The notes below the pieces were generated by a model. The model saw nothing but the letters and a program-made list of their open reading frames with translations, did not search any database and had not been told where the DNA came from. DNA of 64,000 nt from JADGRA01 sp052143535 (GTDB lineage Bacteria; Myxococcota; Myxococcia; Myxococcales; Myxococcaceae). Both the position numbers and the translations under genes were made by a program. The stretch lies in assembly GCA_052143535.1 (NCBI GenBank), contig JBKQSS010000014.1, positions 1 through 64,000 of the forward strand. The letters run 5' to 3'. Below are positions 41,088-50,090 of this stretch, in pieces (the first letter of the stretch is position 1; each line of letters begins with the position of its first letter).

Positions 41088-41910
41088 GGTTCGGAAGACT
41101 AGCACCCCTTGAGGCCCCCTCCGCTAAGCGCAAAAGGGCCTCGGCCGCTCTCTTAGCCGACCCGCGAACACTCCGGAATCCTTCCGCCTCAGACACGGCT
41201 CGAGCGAGGGTCGCGAGGACCTCCGCTGGGCGCTCTCGCGCAGGGACAGTGTTGGTGAGTAGCGCCAGCGCCAGTTCTCCCCGCCCCAGTGCTTTCGGTT
41301 GCCAGCGCCCCCGCTTGAAATATTCCGTCAGGACAACAAACCCAAGAGGTAGTGGCTCAGTACCAATGGGCGCCAAAGCTGGGGAGACCGGGACACGGTC
41401 TTTCTGGCCATCCGCGCTGCGCACCGAGAGCGCGCGGGGGTAGGGGTGGATACGCCCGTGCGAGTCTAGAAGGGCGTATTCGTCCGAGTAGTACGTTGCT
41501 CCGGCTTCGAGTAGCGCGCGAACGAGGGTTGTCTTTCCGGCGCCCGAGGTGCCTGGTAGCATCAGAGCCCTCCCCTGAAAGCCCACCACACCAGCATGAA
41601 CGAACACGAAGGCCCGGGAATGCTGGGCGACGAAGAGTTGCAAGTCACTTTCGAGCACGTCCAGCGCACCCAAGTGGGAAAGCCCCCGCCCGAGTGTGAC
41701 GCCGTCTGAAGTGACGAGGACACCGTCGGCGCCATGCACCAGCGCGTACGCTCGCCGCGGGCGTCCTGCGCGCCCCGGTCGCCAGGATGGCGGCATCCGG
41801 ACCCGTGCCTCCTGAACCAGCGTCGAAGAATCCCCATCGACACTGAAGCCAACGCCGAAGGCGCTGCCACGAAATTTCAGTGGTGCTCGCACCAAGCAGG
41901 AGACTCGCAT
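41017..41910 (-). CDS. HprK-related kinase (HPr-rel-A type)
   Basis: 297 residues from ATG 41910. 'FVFVHAGVVGFQGRALMLPG' then 'GTSGAGKTTLVRALLEAG' is the HPr-kinase-like Walker A. 'ATYYSDEYALLDSHGRIHPY' supplies the acidic residues after it (S-D-E-Y/A in this family). 'LGFVVLTEYFKRGRW' follows. This fits HprK-related kinase A (TIGR04352-like) found with PqqD-like and nucleotidyltransferase genes. Relatives in lasso-peptide clusters phosphorylate the peptide. The C-terminal 24 residues lie over the start of PqqD-like copy B. A one-base change near 41,113 would give a stop (RGC) before that overlap, so the true end may be earlier. Confidence 0.82.
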   Translation of the reverse strand: MRVSCLVRAPLKFRGSAFGVGFSVDGDSSTLVQEARVRMPPSWRPGRAGRPRRAYALVHGADGVLVTSDGVTLGRGLSHLGALDVLESDLQLFVAQHSRAFVFVHAGVVGFQGRALMLPGTSGAGKTTLVRALLEAGATYYSDEYALLDSHGRIHPYPRALSVRSADGQKDRVPVSPALAPIGTEPLPLGFVVLTEYFKRGRWQPKALGRGELALALLTNTVPARERPAEVLATLARAVSEAEGFRSVRGSAKRAAEALLRLAEGASRGASLPNHVCSARFRTAAPSPRRPVPGGRR

Positions 41911-41944
41911 GGGACGAGCACGCGCCGCGAGCGCCTTTACGACG

Positions 41945-43423
41945 TCACTTTGCTGGTGCCGCCACGGGCGCGCCTGCCGGCGCCGCTGCAGGCTGAGCCC
42001 TCGGCACTTGCCAGCCGCCTCCGAGGGCCCGGTAGAGGCTAATTAACGCGAGGTACCGCTGGGCCCGCACCGCAGCCAAGTTGAGCTGGGCCGGGAAGAG
42101 GTTGTTCTGGTTGTAGGTGACTTCCAGGTAACTGGACACCCCGCCTTCGAAGCGGTCATAGGCGAGGTCCACCGCTTGGCTGAGGTTGCTCACTTGCGCC
42201 TCACGCTGCTCAATTACCGGCTGAAGCGCTGCCGTGTCATTGAGCGAGCTCGCCACCTCCTGGAAGGCGTTGAGGACGCTCTGCTCGTACAGGGCCTCCG
42301 ACTGCTGCCAGCTTGCCCAGGCCGCGTCGTACTGGCCCTTCAACTGCGCGCCCTGAAGGAGGGGGGCGAGCCAGCTGGCAACGCCGCCGCCTGACCAGAC
42401 GAAGGAGGGGCCATTGAAAATTTTTGTGAGGTCCGGCGTGGCCAGTCCGGCAATGCCGGTGAGGCTGATGGAGGGGAAGAAGTTTGCTTGGGCGACGCCA
42501 ATGAGGGCGTTGGCGGCGATGAGTTGCTCCTCCGCCTGGTGTACGTCGGGCCGCCGCTCGAGCAGGGACGAGGGAAGGCCGGGGGGAATACTGGGAGGAA
42601 AAACAAACTCGGTAAGGGTGCGCCCGCGCGGAATGGGGCCCGGCGGTCGCCCGAGCAGGTAGGAAATGAGATTCTCCTGGTCGACAATTTGCCGTTGGAG
42701 GTCCAACGCCGTCGCCTTGGCGTCGTTTACTTGTGCCTGGCCCGTGGCCACCTCGAGCTTGGAGCTCGTGCCTCCTTCGAGGCGCGCGGCGTACAGCTCG
42801 AGCGTCTTCTCGAAATTCTTCACAGTCGAGTTCGCAATCTCTAACTGCGCGTCCAGTTGCCGAAGCACGACGTAGGCCGAAGCGACGTTTGCCACGAGAC
42901 TGACAATCACGCCGCGGCGCCCGTCCTCGGTGGCCAGAAACTGCGCCACCGCTGCCTCGGTGCCACGGCGAAACTTCCCCCAGAAGTCGATTTCCCAAGC
43001 GAAGGAGACGTTGATGTTGAACTGAGAGCCGATGGGCTGAGGCGTCAGCGTGCCAAACGTCGACGTAGTCTGCCCCGGGAGGTAACTCCCGCGGCTGTAG
43101 CTGGCCCCGAGCCCGGCTCCCACCGCGGGGTAGGCCTGGGCAGCAGTAATACCTGCCTGCGCGCGCGCCTGTTCCACGCGCGCCGCGGCGATGCGCATGT
43201 CGTAGTTATTCTTGAGCGCCTCGACAATGAGGCCCTGCAAGGCCTCGTCCTGGAAGAGCTCCCACCAGGGCATGTCGGCGATGGACGTCGCATCGGCCGG
43301 CTTCACCTGGTCCCGGAAAGCCTCCGTCATCGGCACCGCCGGCCGCTGGTAATTCGGCCCGACGGTGCAGCCAGCTAACAAAGCGGCGGACGTGAGGGCG
43401 ACGCGGAAGGTGCGCCTTCTCAT
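41945..43423 (-). CDS. RND outer-membrane factor lipoprotein (NodT/OprM family)
   Basis: 492 residues from ATG 43423. 'VALTSAALLAGCTVGPNYQR' is the lipobox and the conserved C-T-V-G-P-x-Y start of OprM/NodT proteins. 'WWELFQDEALQGLIVEALKN' and the repeated long-helix halves ('LLERRPDVHQAEEQLIAANA') are typical. It forms the trimeric outer-membrane/periplasmic channel of the efflux pump. Its start overlaps the RND gene stop by four bases. The C-terminal tail is Ala/Pro-rich. Confidence 0.93.
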   Translation of the reverse strand: MRRRTFRVALTSAALLAGCTVGPNYQRPAVPMTEAFRDQVKPADATSIADMPWWELFQDEALQGLIVEALKNNYDMRIAAARVEQARAQAGITAAQAYPAVGAGLGASYSRGSYLPGQTTSTFGTLTPQPIGSQFNINVSFAWEIDFWGKFRRGTEAAVAQFLATEDGRRGVIVSLVANVASAYVVLRQLDAQLEIANSTVKNFEKTLELYAARLEGGTSSKLEVATGQAQVNDAKATALDLQRQIVDQENLISYLLGRPPGPIPRGRTLTEFVFPPSIPPGLPSSLLERRPDVHQAEEQLIAANALIGVAQANFFPSISLTGIAGLATPDLTKIFNGPSFVWSGGGVASWLAPLLQGAQLKGQYDAAWASWQQSEALYEQSVLNAFQEVASSLNDTAALQPVIEQREAQVSNLSQAVDLAYDRFEGGVSSYLEVTYNQNNLFPAQLNLAAVRAQRYLALISLYRALGGGWQVPRAQPAAAPAGAPVAAPAK

Positions 43424-46400
43424 GAATGGCCTCCCGCCCCCTCCGGCGGAGCCACGGGAGTGACGCCGCCTGGCTTGTGCGCGCCGTCCTTGTGCCCGCT
43501 GAGCCTCTCGACGAAGACGAAGAGGACGGGGACGAGAAAAATGGCGATGCCGGTGGCCGCCAGCATCCCCATGATGACGACCGTCCCCAGAATTTTTCGC
43601 GAATTGCCTCCAGCCCCGGCGGCGAGCCACAGCGGCACGCAACCCAGAATGAAGGCGAAGGACGTCATGAGGATGGGCCGCAGCCGCAGCTTCGCGCCGG
43701 TGAGAGCGGCCTCCACCAGTGGTTGGCCCTTCTCGAGCTCTGCCTTGGCGAACTCCACAATGAGGATGGCGTTTTTCGCCGCGAGGCCGATGAGCATGAT
43801 GAGGCCAATCTGCCCGTAGACGTCGAAGTCGAAGCGCCGCATGAGGAGGCCGGCGAAGGCGCCGAGAATGGCGATGGGCGTCGAGAGTAGGACGCTGAAG
43901 GGAAGAGACCAGCTCTCGTACAGCGCGGCGAGGATGAGGAAGACGAAAACAAGGCTGAGGATGAAGACTTTGGCCGTGCCCCCCTCGGCCGCCTTCTCCT
44001 GGTAGGACATGTTCGTCCAGGCGATGCCCATTCCCGCCGGGAGCACTTCCTTGGCTGTCTCCTCGACGGCCTTCATGACTTGTCCCGAGCTGAAGCCCGG
44101 CTTGGCCCCGCCGAGTAGCTCGGCCGAGCGGAAGAGGTTGAAGCGGACGGTGAATTGCGGACCGCTGATGTTCTCGACGGTGACAAGGGTGGAGAGCGGG
44201 ACCATCTCGCCGGAGTTGTTCCGGACGTAGAAGCTCTCCAAGTCCTTGGGTTTGAGGCGGTACTGGCTCTCGGCCTGAAGGAAGACGTTCCAGGTGCGGC
44301 CGAAGCGGTTGAACTGGTTGATGTACATGCCCCCCAGAAACGCTTGCAGCGTGTCGTAAACGCTGCCCAGCGGGATGCCCTGCTTGAGGACCTTGTCCTT
44401 GTCCACGTTGACGAAAAGCTGGGGCACTGCCGGCGCGAAGTTGGGGAGGACGCCGGCTACCTCCGGCCGCTTGCTGAGCGCCTGCACCAGCTTCGCCGTG
44501 TTCTCCGCCAGGAATTGCTCGCTGCCACCGGAGCGGTCCTGCACCATGACGTCAAAGCCGCCGGCGGTGCCAATGCCGGGGATGGCGGGCGGGGGGAAGG
44601 CCACCAACCGTGCCTCCGGAATGGCGGCGAAGGCTGCGTTGAGGTGACGCAAGATGCCGCCGACGCGCTCCTCCGGTGTCTCGCGCTCGGACCAATTCTT
44701 AAAGGACACAAACGCCGTCCCGGTGTAACTGGCCGAGTTGGAGGAGAGGAGGTTGAGGCCATTAATGACGTTGTAGCTGCGGACGCCGGGAGTCTTGCTG
44801 AGTATCTCCTCCACCTTGGCTCCCACCGCGCGGGTGCGCTGCAGCGACGCGGCATTGGGGAGCTGGTAGGCAAGCAGGCAGTAGCCTTGGTCCTCCTGGG
44901 GAACGAAACCGCCGGGAAGTTTCCCGCCGACAAGCACGTCCACCACCGCGACGCCTACCAGCAGCGCGAGGGGGATGAGCATTTTCCGGATGAGGCCGCC
45001 GCTCAGAGCGCCGTAGCGCTCCGTCATCCGCCGGAACCAGTCATTGAAGCGGGCGCCGAGGCGTCCCAACAGGCCCCTGGTGGTACTCCTCGGGCGCAAG
45101 AGCATGGCGCTCAGCGCCGGGCTCAAAGTGAGCGCGTTGAAGGCGGAGAGAAGCACCGAAACGGCAATGGTGACGGCAAACTGCTGGTAGAGCAGTCCGG
45201 TAATGCCCCCGAGGAAGACGGTGGGGACGAAGACGGCAGCCAGGATGAGCGCGGTGCCGATGACCGGGCCCTCCACCTCTTTCATCGCCTTGAAGGCTGC
45301 GTCCCTGGGCGTCAGCCCATGCTCGATGTGGTGTTCCACCGCCTCCACCACGACGATGGCGTCGTCCACGACGATGCCAACGGCCAGCACCAGGCCCAAA
45401 AGCGACAAGGTGTTGACGGTGAAGCCGAGGAGGGGAAACACGGCGAAGGTCCCGACCAGTGAGACCGGCACCGCGATGATAGGAATGAGGGTGGCACGCC
45501 AGGATTGCAGGAAGATGAAAACGACGATGATGACCAGCGCAATCGCCTCGAAGAGCGTCTTGACGATGTCGTGCATGCCCTCGCTGATTTGAAGCGTCGT
45601 ATCCAGCGAGACGTCATAGGCCATGCCCGGGGGGAACTTCTCTTGAAGCTCGGCGAACGTTTTCTTCACCCCGGCCACCACGTCGAGGGCGTTGGAGCCC
45701 GGTGCTTGCTGGACGGCGATGACGCCCGCCGGCTGGCCGTTGTAACGCCCCTCCTGCATGTAGCTGGTTGCCCCGAGCTCGATGCGAGAAACGTCCTTCA
45801 GTCGTACCGTCGACCCGTCAGGGTTGAGGCGGACGATGACGTTCCCGAAGTCCTCCGCTGTCACCAGGCGCCCTTGGGCGCGCACCGTGTAGGTGAATTG
45901 CTGCCCCGGCGGAGCCGGCTCGGCGCCGATTTGCCCGGCTGGATTCACCACACTTTGCCGCTTCACCGCCTCCGCAAGGTCGTTCACGGTGAGGCCGAGC
46001 CGGGTGAGCAAGTCGGGATTCACCCAAACGCGCATCGCGTAGTTGGCCGAGCCGTACAGCACGACGTTCCCGACACCGGGGATGCGCTTCAGCGCGTCGA
46101 CGATGTTGATGGTCGCGTAGTTGCCGAGGAAGGTGCCGTCGTAACGCTTGTCCGGCGAGAAGAGCGAAACGACGATGAGAGGAAACGAGTAGGACGGCTG
46201 GATGGTGACGCCGTTGTTGAGGACCGCCTGCGGCAGGCTGGATTGCGCCTGCGAGTAGCGGTTCTGGGCCAGGACGTTGTCGGTGTCGATGTTGGAACCG
46301 ACGGAAAAGGTGACCACCACCGTCATGGTCCCGTCGCTGCCGTTGGTGGACTGCAGGTACAGCATGTTCTGCACGCCGTTCATCTGCTGCTCGATGGGCG

Positions 46401-46587
46401 TTGCCACCGCCTGCTCCACCGTAATGGCGTCGGCGCCGGTGTAAGTGGTGGTCAGCTGTATTTGCGGCGGGACAATGTTGGGGAAGAGGGCGATGGGCAA
46501 CCCACCCAGCGCCACGACACCGGCGATGACGGTGATGATGGCGAGGACAATCGCCACAATCGGCCGCCGGATGAAGAACGCGGACAT
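43420..46587 (-). CDS. RND efflux transporter, HAE1 family (AcrB-like)
   Basis: 1,055 residues from ATG 46587 (MSAFFIRRPIVAIVLAII). The two six-helix halves and periplasmic loops have AcrB order. 'VGIVVDDAIVVVEAVEHHI' has the proton-relay Asp pair in helix 4, and 'GLAAKNAILIVEFAKAELEK' the Lys of helix 10. 'FFIRRP' at the N terminus and the 'FPNIVPPQIQLTTTYTGA' loop are standard. It should export amphiphilic compounds from the inner membrane and periplasm, driven by protons. Encoded between its adaptor and channel genes, so the pump is complete. No dedicated regulator is adjacent. Confidence 0.96.
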   Translation of the reverse strand: MSAFFIRRPIVAIVLAIITVIAGVVALGGLPIALFPNIVPPQIQLTTTYTGADAITVEQAVATPIEQQMNGVQNMLYLQSTNGSDGTMTVVVTFSVGSNIDTDNVLAQNRYSQAQSSLPQAVLNNGVTIQPSYSFPLIVVSLFSPDKRYDGTFLGNYATINIVDALKRIPGVGNVVLYGSANYAMRVWVNPDLLTRLGLTVNDLAEAVKRQSVVNPAGQIGAEPAPPGQQFTYTVRAQGRLVTAEDFGNVIVRLNPDGSTVRLKDVSRIELGATSYMQEGRYNGQPAGVIAVQQAPGSNALDVVAGVKKTFAELQEKFPPGMAYDVSLDTTLQISEGMHDIVKTLFEAIALVIIVVFIFLQSWRATLIPIIAVPVSLVGTFAVFPLLGFTVNTLSLLGLVLAVGIVVDDAIVVVEAVEHHIEHGLTPRDAAFKAMKEVEGPVIGTALILAAVFVPTVFLGGITGLLYQQFAVTIAVSVLLSAFNALTLSPALSAMLLRPRSTTRGLLGRLGARFNDWFRRMTERYGALSGGLIRKMLIPLALLVGVAVVDVLVGGKLPGGFVPQEDQGYCLLAYQLPNAASLQRTRAVGAKVEEILSKTPGVRSYNVINGLNLLSSNSASYTGTAFVSFKNWSERETPEERVGGILRHLNAAFAAIPEARLVAFPPPAIPGIGTAGGFDVMVQDRSGGSEQFLAENTAKLVQALSKRPEVAGVLPNFAPAVPQLFVNVDKDKVLKQGIPLGSVYDTLQAFLGGMYINQFNRFGRTWNVFLQAESQYRLKPKDLESFYVRNNSGEMVPLSTLVTVENISGPQFTVRFNLFRSAELLGGAKPGFSSGQVMKAVEETAKEVLPAGMGIAWTNMSYQEKAAEGGTAKVFILSLVFVFLILAALYESWSLPFSVLLSTPIAILGAFAGLLMRRFDFDVYGQIGLIMLIGLAAKNAILIVEFAKAELEKGQPLVEAALTGAKLRLRPILMTSFAFILGCVPLWLAAGAGGNSRKILGTVVIMGMLAATGIAIFLVPVLFVFVERLSGHKDGAHKPGGVTPVAPPEGAGGHS

Positions 46588-46612
46588 GGTGGTGTCTCCC
46601 CTCGCGCTCCGG

Positions 46613-47803
46613 CTAGCGGGCCGGCCCAGTAGGCGAGGCAGCGGCCGGGGCGGGCTCCGGCTTGACCAGCGTCCCGTCCGTGACTTTCTGCAGCCCCTCG
46701 ACAATGACGCGCTCGCCGGCGTTGAGGCCGGAGGTGATAATCCACTGCGCTCCGACGCGCGGCCCCACCTCCACCGTGCGGATTTGCACCTTGTTGTCGG
46801 CCGTCACCACCGCCACGGTGAAGCCTCCCTGCAGCTCGGTGACGGCGGCCTGCGGGACGAGCAAGGTATTGCCTCCCTGCCCCGGCAGCGTGCCGCGGAC
46901 GCGGGCGTACTGTCCTGGGCGAAGCAGCGCATTGGGGTTGGGAAAGACGGCCTCCACCTGCAGGGTTCCGGTGCTGGTCTGCACCTGGCGCTGCGCAGCG
47001 ATGATGAAGCCCTGGTAGGGGTAGAGGCTGTTGTCGGCCAGGAGGAGTTGAAGGCCGCCGGTCCCCCCGTCCCGCATCTCCGCCAGGCGCTTGCTGGTCG
47101 CCGCCGCGTCCTGGTTCTCCAGGTTGCGGAAGTTGGTGGCGTAGCGGAGGTAGTCGGCCTCGGACACGTTGAAGATGACTTTCGCCGGCTCCACTTGCGA
47201 GACGGTGGTGAGCAGTGTCGGCGTCCCCTGCCCAACCAGGTTGCCGATGTTGACTTGCGCCGTCCCGACGATGCCGTCCACGGGCGAGTAGATTTTCGTG
47301 TACGACAGGTTGAGTTTGGACTGCTCGAGCGCGGCCTTCGACGCCTGCATTTGCCCCACCGCTGCCTCTTGGCTGGCGAGGGCGTTGTCGAGGTCCTGCT
47401 GGCTGATGGCCTGCTTCGCGGCGAGGGGGCGGTAGCGCTGCACCGTCACGTTGGCCCGAGACAACAGGGCCTGCGCTTGGGCGAGGTTGCCTTGGGACTG
47501 GAGCACCTGGGCCTGGTACTGGGCCGGGTCGATGGTGAAGAGGAGGCTTCCCGTCTTCACGTAGGCGCCGTCCTTGTAGTCCTGGGCCTGGAGGAAGCCT
47601 GCGACGCGCGCGCGAATCTCGACGTTGAGGTACCCGTTTACCGTCCCGACGAACTCGGCGTAAACCGGGACGTCCTCCTTCACCACTGCCGCGAAGAGGA
47701 CGGTGGGCGGCGGGAGCGGCGGCGGCGCTTTCTCGCCGCAGCCCAGTGCCCACACCAACATTCCGGCCGCAAACCACGCGGGCGACCGCGGAAGACAGCG
47801 CAT
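46613..47803 (-). CDS. RND periplasmic adaptor (membrane fusion lipoprotein)
   Basis: 396 residues from ATG 47803. 'FAAGMLVWALGCGEKAPPPL' carries a lipobox Cys. 'YAEFVGTVNGYLNVEIRARV' and 'GFLQAQDYKDGAYVKTGSLL' are the lipoyl half-motifs, with a coiled-coil hairpin between them and 'KIYSPVDGIVGTAQVNIGNL' the second half. The beta-barrel and membrane-proximal domains follow. First gene of the efflux operon; the promoter should be in the 142 bases between 47,804 and 47,945. Confidence 0.94.
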   Translation of the reverse strand: MRCLPRSPAWFAAGMLVWALGCGEKAPPPLPPPTVLFAAVVKEDVPVYAEFVGTVNGYLNVEIRARVAGFLQAQDYKDGAYVKTGSLLFTIDPAQYQAQVLQSQGNLAQAQALLSRANVTVQRYRPLAAKQAISQQDLDNALASQEAAVGQMQASKAALEQSKLNLSYTKIYSPVDGIVGTAQVNIGNLVGQGTPTLLTTVSQVEPAKVIFNVSEADYLRYATNFRNLENQDAAATSKRLAEMRDGGTGGLQLLLADNSLYPYQGFIIAAQRQVQTSTGTLQVEAVFPNPNALLRPGQYARVRGTLPGQGGNTLLVPQAAVTELQGGFTVAVVTADNKVQIRTVEVGPRVGAQWIITSGLNAGERVIVEGLQKVTDGTLVKPEPAPAAASPTGPAR

Positions 47804-47945
47804 GCACCCTCCCCAGCGCTTCCCGCCAGACGGGCCGTGGAGCGGCCGGCAATATCCACGAAACCCCGAGGCTTGGCTACCGAGGAAGTTGGCGGCGAGA
47901 GGCCGAGCGAGCGGCTCTTCACGTCTGCCGAAGGGGCAAGCGACG

Positions 47946-48581
47946 CTAGAAGAGGCTTTCCGGGACGAAAACGATGTCCCCCGGCAAGAGCTTCAAATTC
48001 TTCTCGCGCCCGGTGCCGATGTCCGCCACCCGCACACGGATTTTCGTCTCCTTGCCATTCACCACGCGCGTTACCGCTACGTCGTTCTTGCTGGCAAGCT
48101 TGCCGAAGCCACCGGCGACGGTGATGGCTTGGATGATGGACATCTCCTCGTCATAGGGAAACGTTCCAGGCTTCTGCACTTCACCGAAGACGAAGATTTT
48201 TTTGCTGTTGTACTCGCGGACCAGCACCGAGACTTGCGGCCGCTTGAGGTACTTCTCCCCGAGGCACTGGGTGAGGAGGTCCGCGGTGCTGCTTCCATTC
48301 AGCCCCTCCACCTTCAGCTTGCCGCATAAGGGGAAGTCGATGGTACCACCCGGGCTAACGCGGTAGGGGCCAGAAAGGTCCGCCTCCTCGAAGACGCGCA
48401 CTTCGAGCAGGTCGCCAGCCCCCAGCGTCGTCGCGCTCGGCTGTACGCCTGGAGCGCTCGGGATGTCCGAGTTGTTGGTGGTGGGGACGCTGCCGCCGTG
48501 CGGCCCGACGCAGGCCGACGCCGAGAGCAGCGGCACCAACAGGAGGAGACGGAGTCGGTACGTCACGCGGGAGGCCAGCAC
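47946..48581 (-). CDS. OPX polysaccharide export lipoprotein (Wza-like, short form)
   Basis: 211 residues. 'LLLLVPLLSASACVGPHGG' is a lipoprotein signal. 'LGAGDLLEVRVFEEADLSGP' begins the polysaccharide-export (PES) domain, followed by one SLBB-like domain ('KKIFVFGEVQKPGTFPYDEE', 'SIIQAITVAGGF'). The C-terminal outer-membrane helix of Wza is missing. Short OPX proteins of this type in Myxococcus work with a separate beta-barrel partner, and such a candidate is encoded directly upstream (one base between the genes). Predicted to form the periplasmic part of an exopolysaccharide exit path. Confidence 0.88.
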   Translation of the reverse strand: MLASRVTYRLRLLLLVPLLSASACVGPHGGSVPTTNNSDIPSAPGVQPSATTLGAGDLLEVRVFEEADLSGPYRVSPGGTIDFPLCGKLKVEGLNGSSTADLLTQCLGEKYLKRPQVSVLVREYNSKKIFVFGEVQKPGTFPYDEEMSIIQAITVAGGFGKLASKNDVAVTRVVNGKETKIRVRVADIGTGREKNLKLLPGDIVFVPESLF

Positions 48582-48582
48582 T

Positions 48583-49923
48583 CTAATACGTGAAGGTTAC
48601 CTCCACGAAGGGCTGCCATTGCGTGTAGTTGAGCGCGTTATTCGTGGTGTCGGTGCTGGTGTGGTACGTCAACAAGAGACCGGCCCCCACCACGAACCAG
48701 CGCAACACCTGGTATTCGGCCAGCGCGGTGACGGTGAGCTGCGTGTCGTTGCGACCCGTGGTTGGGGTGGCTGGGTTGCCGACCGCGAAGTCGAAGAAGT
48801 CATACGCGGCGGTGAGGCTCAAGGAGAGCCGGCCGCCGAGAAATATTTTCCCGGAAATGTAGGGCCGGTCATCGACGTAGCTGCCGTTTCCGGCCACCGG
48901 GTTGACGTCGCGGAGGAAGCCCACGGTTAGGTGGGCCAGCTCGGTGGCCAGCCACGTCACCTCTGCCTGGCCAATGACGGTGGAGGTGGAGCCCGACCCC
49001 CAGCCCTGCACCCAGCCGGCTTTGAGAATGACGGAGAGTTTGGTGCTGACCAGGCCCACCAGCCCGACTTCCAGCTTCAGCTCCTGGGCCTCCGGGTTGA
49101 GGGTGGGGTCGCTGTAGAAGGGGGCGTTGTAGCTGCTGGTGAAGACGAAAGCCGTTTCCGGGAGAAACTTCAGCCGGACGTCCAGCCCGCCAATGAGCTC
49201 CTGGTAGTTGTACTGGGAGAGGTTGGCCGGGTTGCAGGGAGACGTCGGGGCCGTGCAGTTGGGGTTGCCCGGCACCACCCCCGAGTACTGCTGGAAGAAT
49301 TCCACGGCGTAGGAGCCGTGGGGCACAAACTCGAGCGCTCGCCCACCGGGGCGAATGGGGACTTCCACGCCCACCTGGTTGTAGAGCGAGATGACGCCGA
49401 CGGGCACCGACGGGGTGTAGGTGGTGGCCGACCGGCTGAAGGTGTCGATGATGTTGAAGCCGACGGCCCCGTTCTTGTTGAACGAGCCATGCAGGTCCGC
49501 GGCGGCGTCGAGCACGCTCGCCGCGCTGTCCCCGGGCGTAATCCAGCCCGTGTACCAGAGGTAGTCGATGTAGCCGTTTAGCCCGAAAGTGTTGTTGTCC
49601 CCGTCAATCTCGAGGTTCAGCCCGGGGCGAGTGTGCAAAATCATCTCGCCCTCGATGGTGTACGTCCCGTTGGGGTTGGGCAGGACGACGGCCGCCGAGT
49701 TGTACACCAGCCCCTCGGTGAGGAAGAGGTGCAGTCGCCCGGGGCCGATTTTGAAGCCGTTTTCCTGTGGCTTCTCCCCGGCTAGGGCGTCGGGGGCCGT
49801 GCTGGACAGGCCGGTGCTGGAAGGCGCGTCTGTCGAGTCCTGCGCGGAGGCGCGAGACGGCAGAAGGAGCAGCACGCACGCGGCGAAAAATGCGGCGGCA
49901 GCAATTTGGTGCGGACGCCTCAT
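48583..49923 (-). CDS. outer-membrane beta-barrel, probable OPX partner (Wzp/ExoB-like)
   Basis: 446 residues from ATG 49923. 'IAAAAFFAACVLLLLPSRAS' is a signal peptide, a 30-residue linker follows, then alternating strands with aromatic residues at their ends up to the last 'QWQPFVEVTFTY', which terminates in an aromatic residue as outer-membrane barrels do. I count enough strands for a barrel of about 16-18. In M. xanthus, barrels of this class (WzpX, WzpS, WzpB) complete short OPX proteins as the outer-membrane gate for exo-, spore-coat or biosurfactant polysaccharides. The partner gene directly follows. No glycosyltransferase or Wzx/Wzy gene is in the window. Confidence 0.75.
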   Translation of the reverse strand: MRRPHQIAAAAFFAACVLLLLPSRASAQDSTDAPSSTGLSSTAPDALAGEKPQENGFKIGPGRLHLFLTEGLVYNSAAVVLPNPNGTYTIEGEMILHTRPGLNLEIDGDNNTFGLNGYIDYLWYTGWITPGDSAASVLDAAADLHGSFNKNGAVGFNIIDTFSRSATTYTPSVPVGVISLYNQVGVEVPIRPGGRALEFVPHGSYAVEFFQQYSGVVPGNPNCTAPTSPCNPANLSQYNYQELIGGLDVRLKFLPETAFVFTSSYNAPFYSDPTLNPEAQELKLEVGLVGLVSTKLSVILKAGWVQGWGSGSTSTVIGQAEVTWLATELAHLTVGFLRDVNPVAGNGSYVDDRPYISGKIFLGGRLSLSLTAAYDFFDFAVGNPATPTTGRNDTQLTVTALAEYQVLRWFVVGAGLLLTYHTSTDTTNNALNYTQWQPFVEVTFTY

Positions 49924-50090
49924 GCCTCCCGCGAACCCCTTGGGCTCATAGGTTGGGTCCGTGCCCCGCCTCGCGCCACGGCGCAGCGCGTGGTGAGGAC
50001 ATAGCACGCTGCGGCGCAGCCATTCCAACAATTGGGCGGAGCGTTCCCCACCCGTCAGTCCAGCCCGACGGCAGGTTTACAGCCGCCCGT

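Noticed and set aside
47804..47945. Regulator gene or operator for the RND operon
   Set aside because: No TetR, MarR or two-component gene is adjacent, and no clear palindrome was found in the short upstream region.
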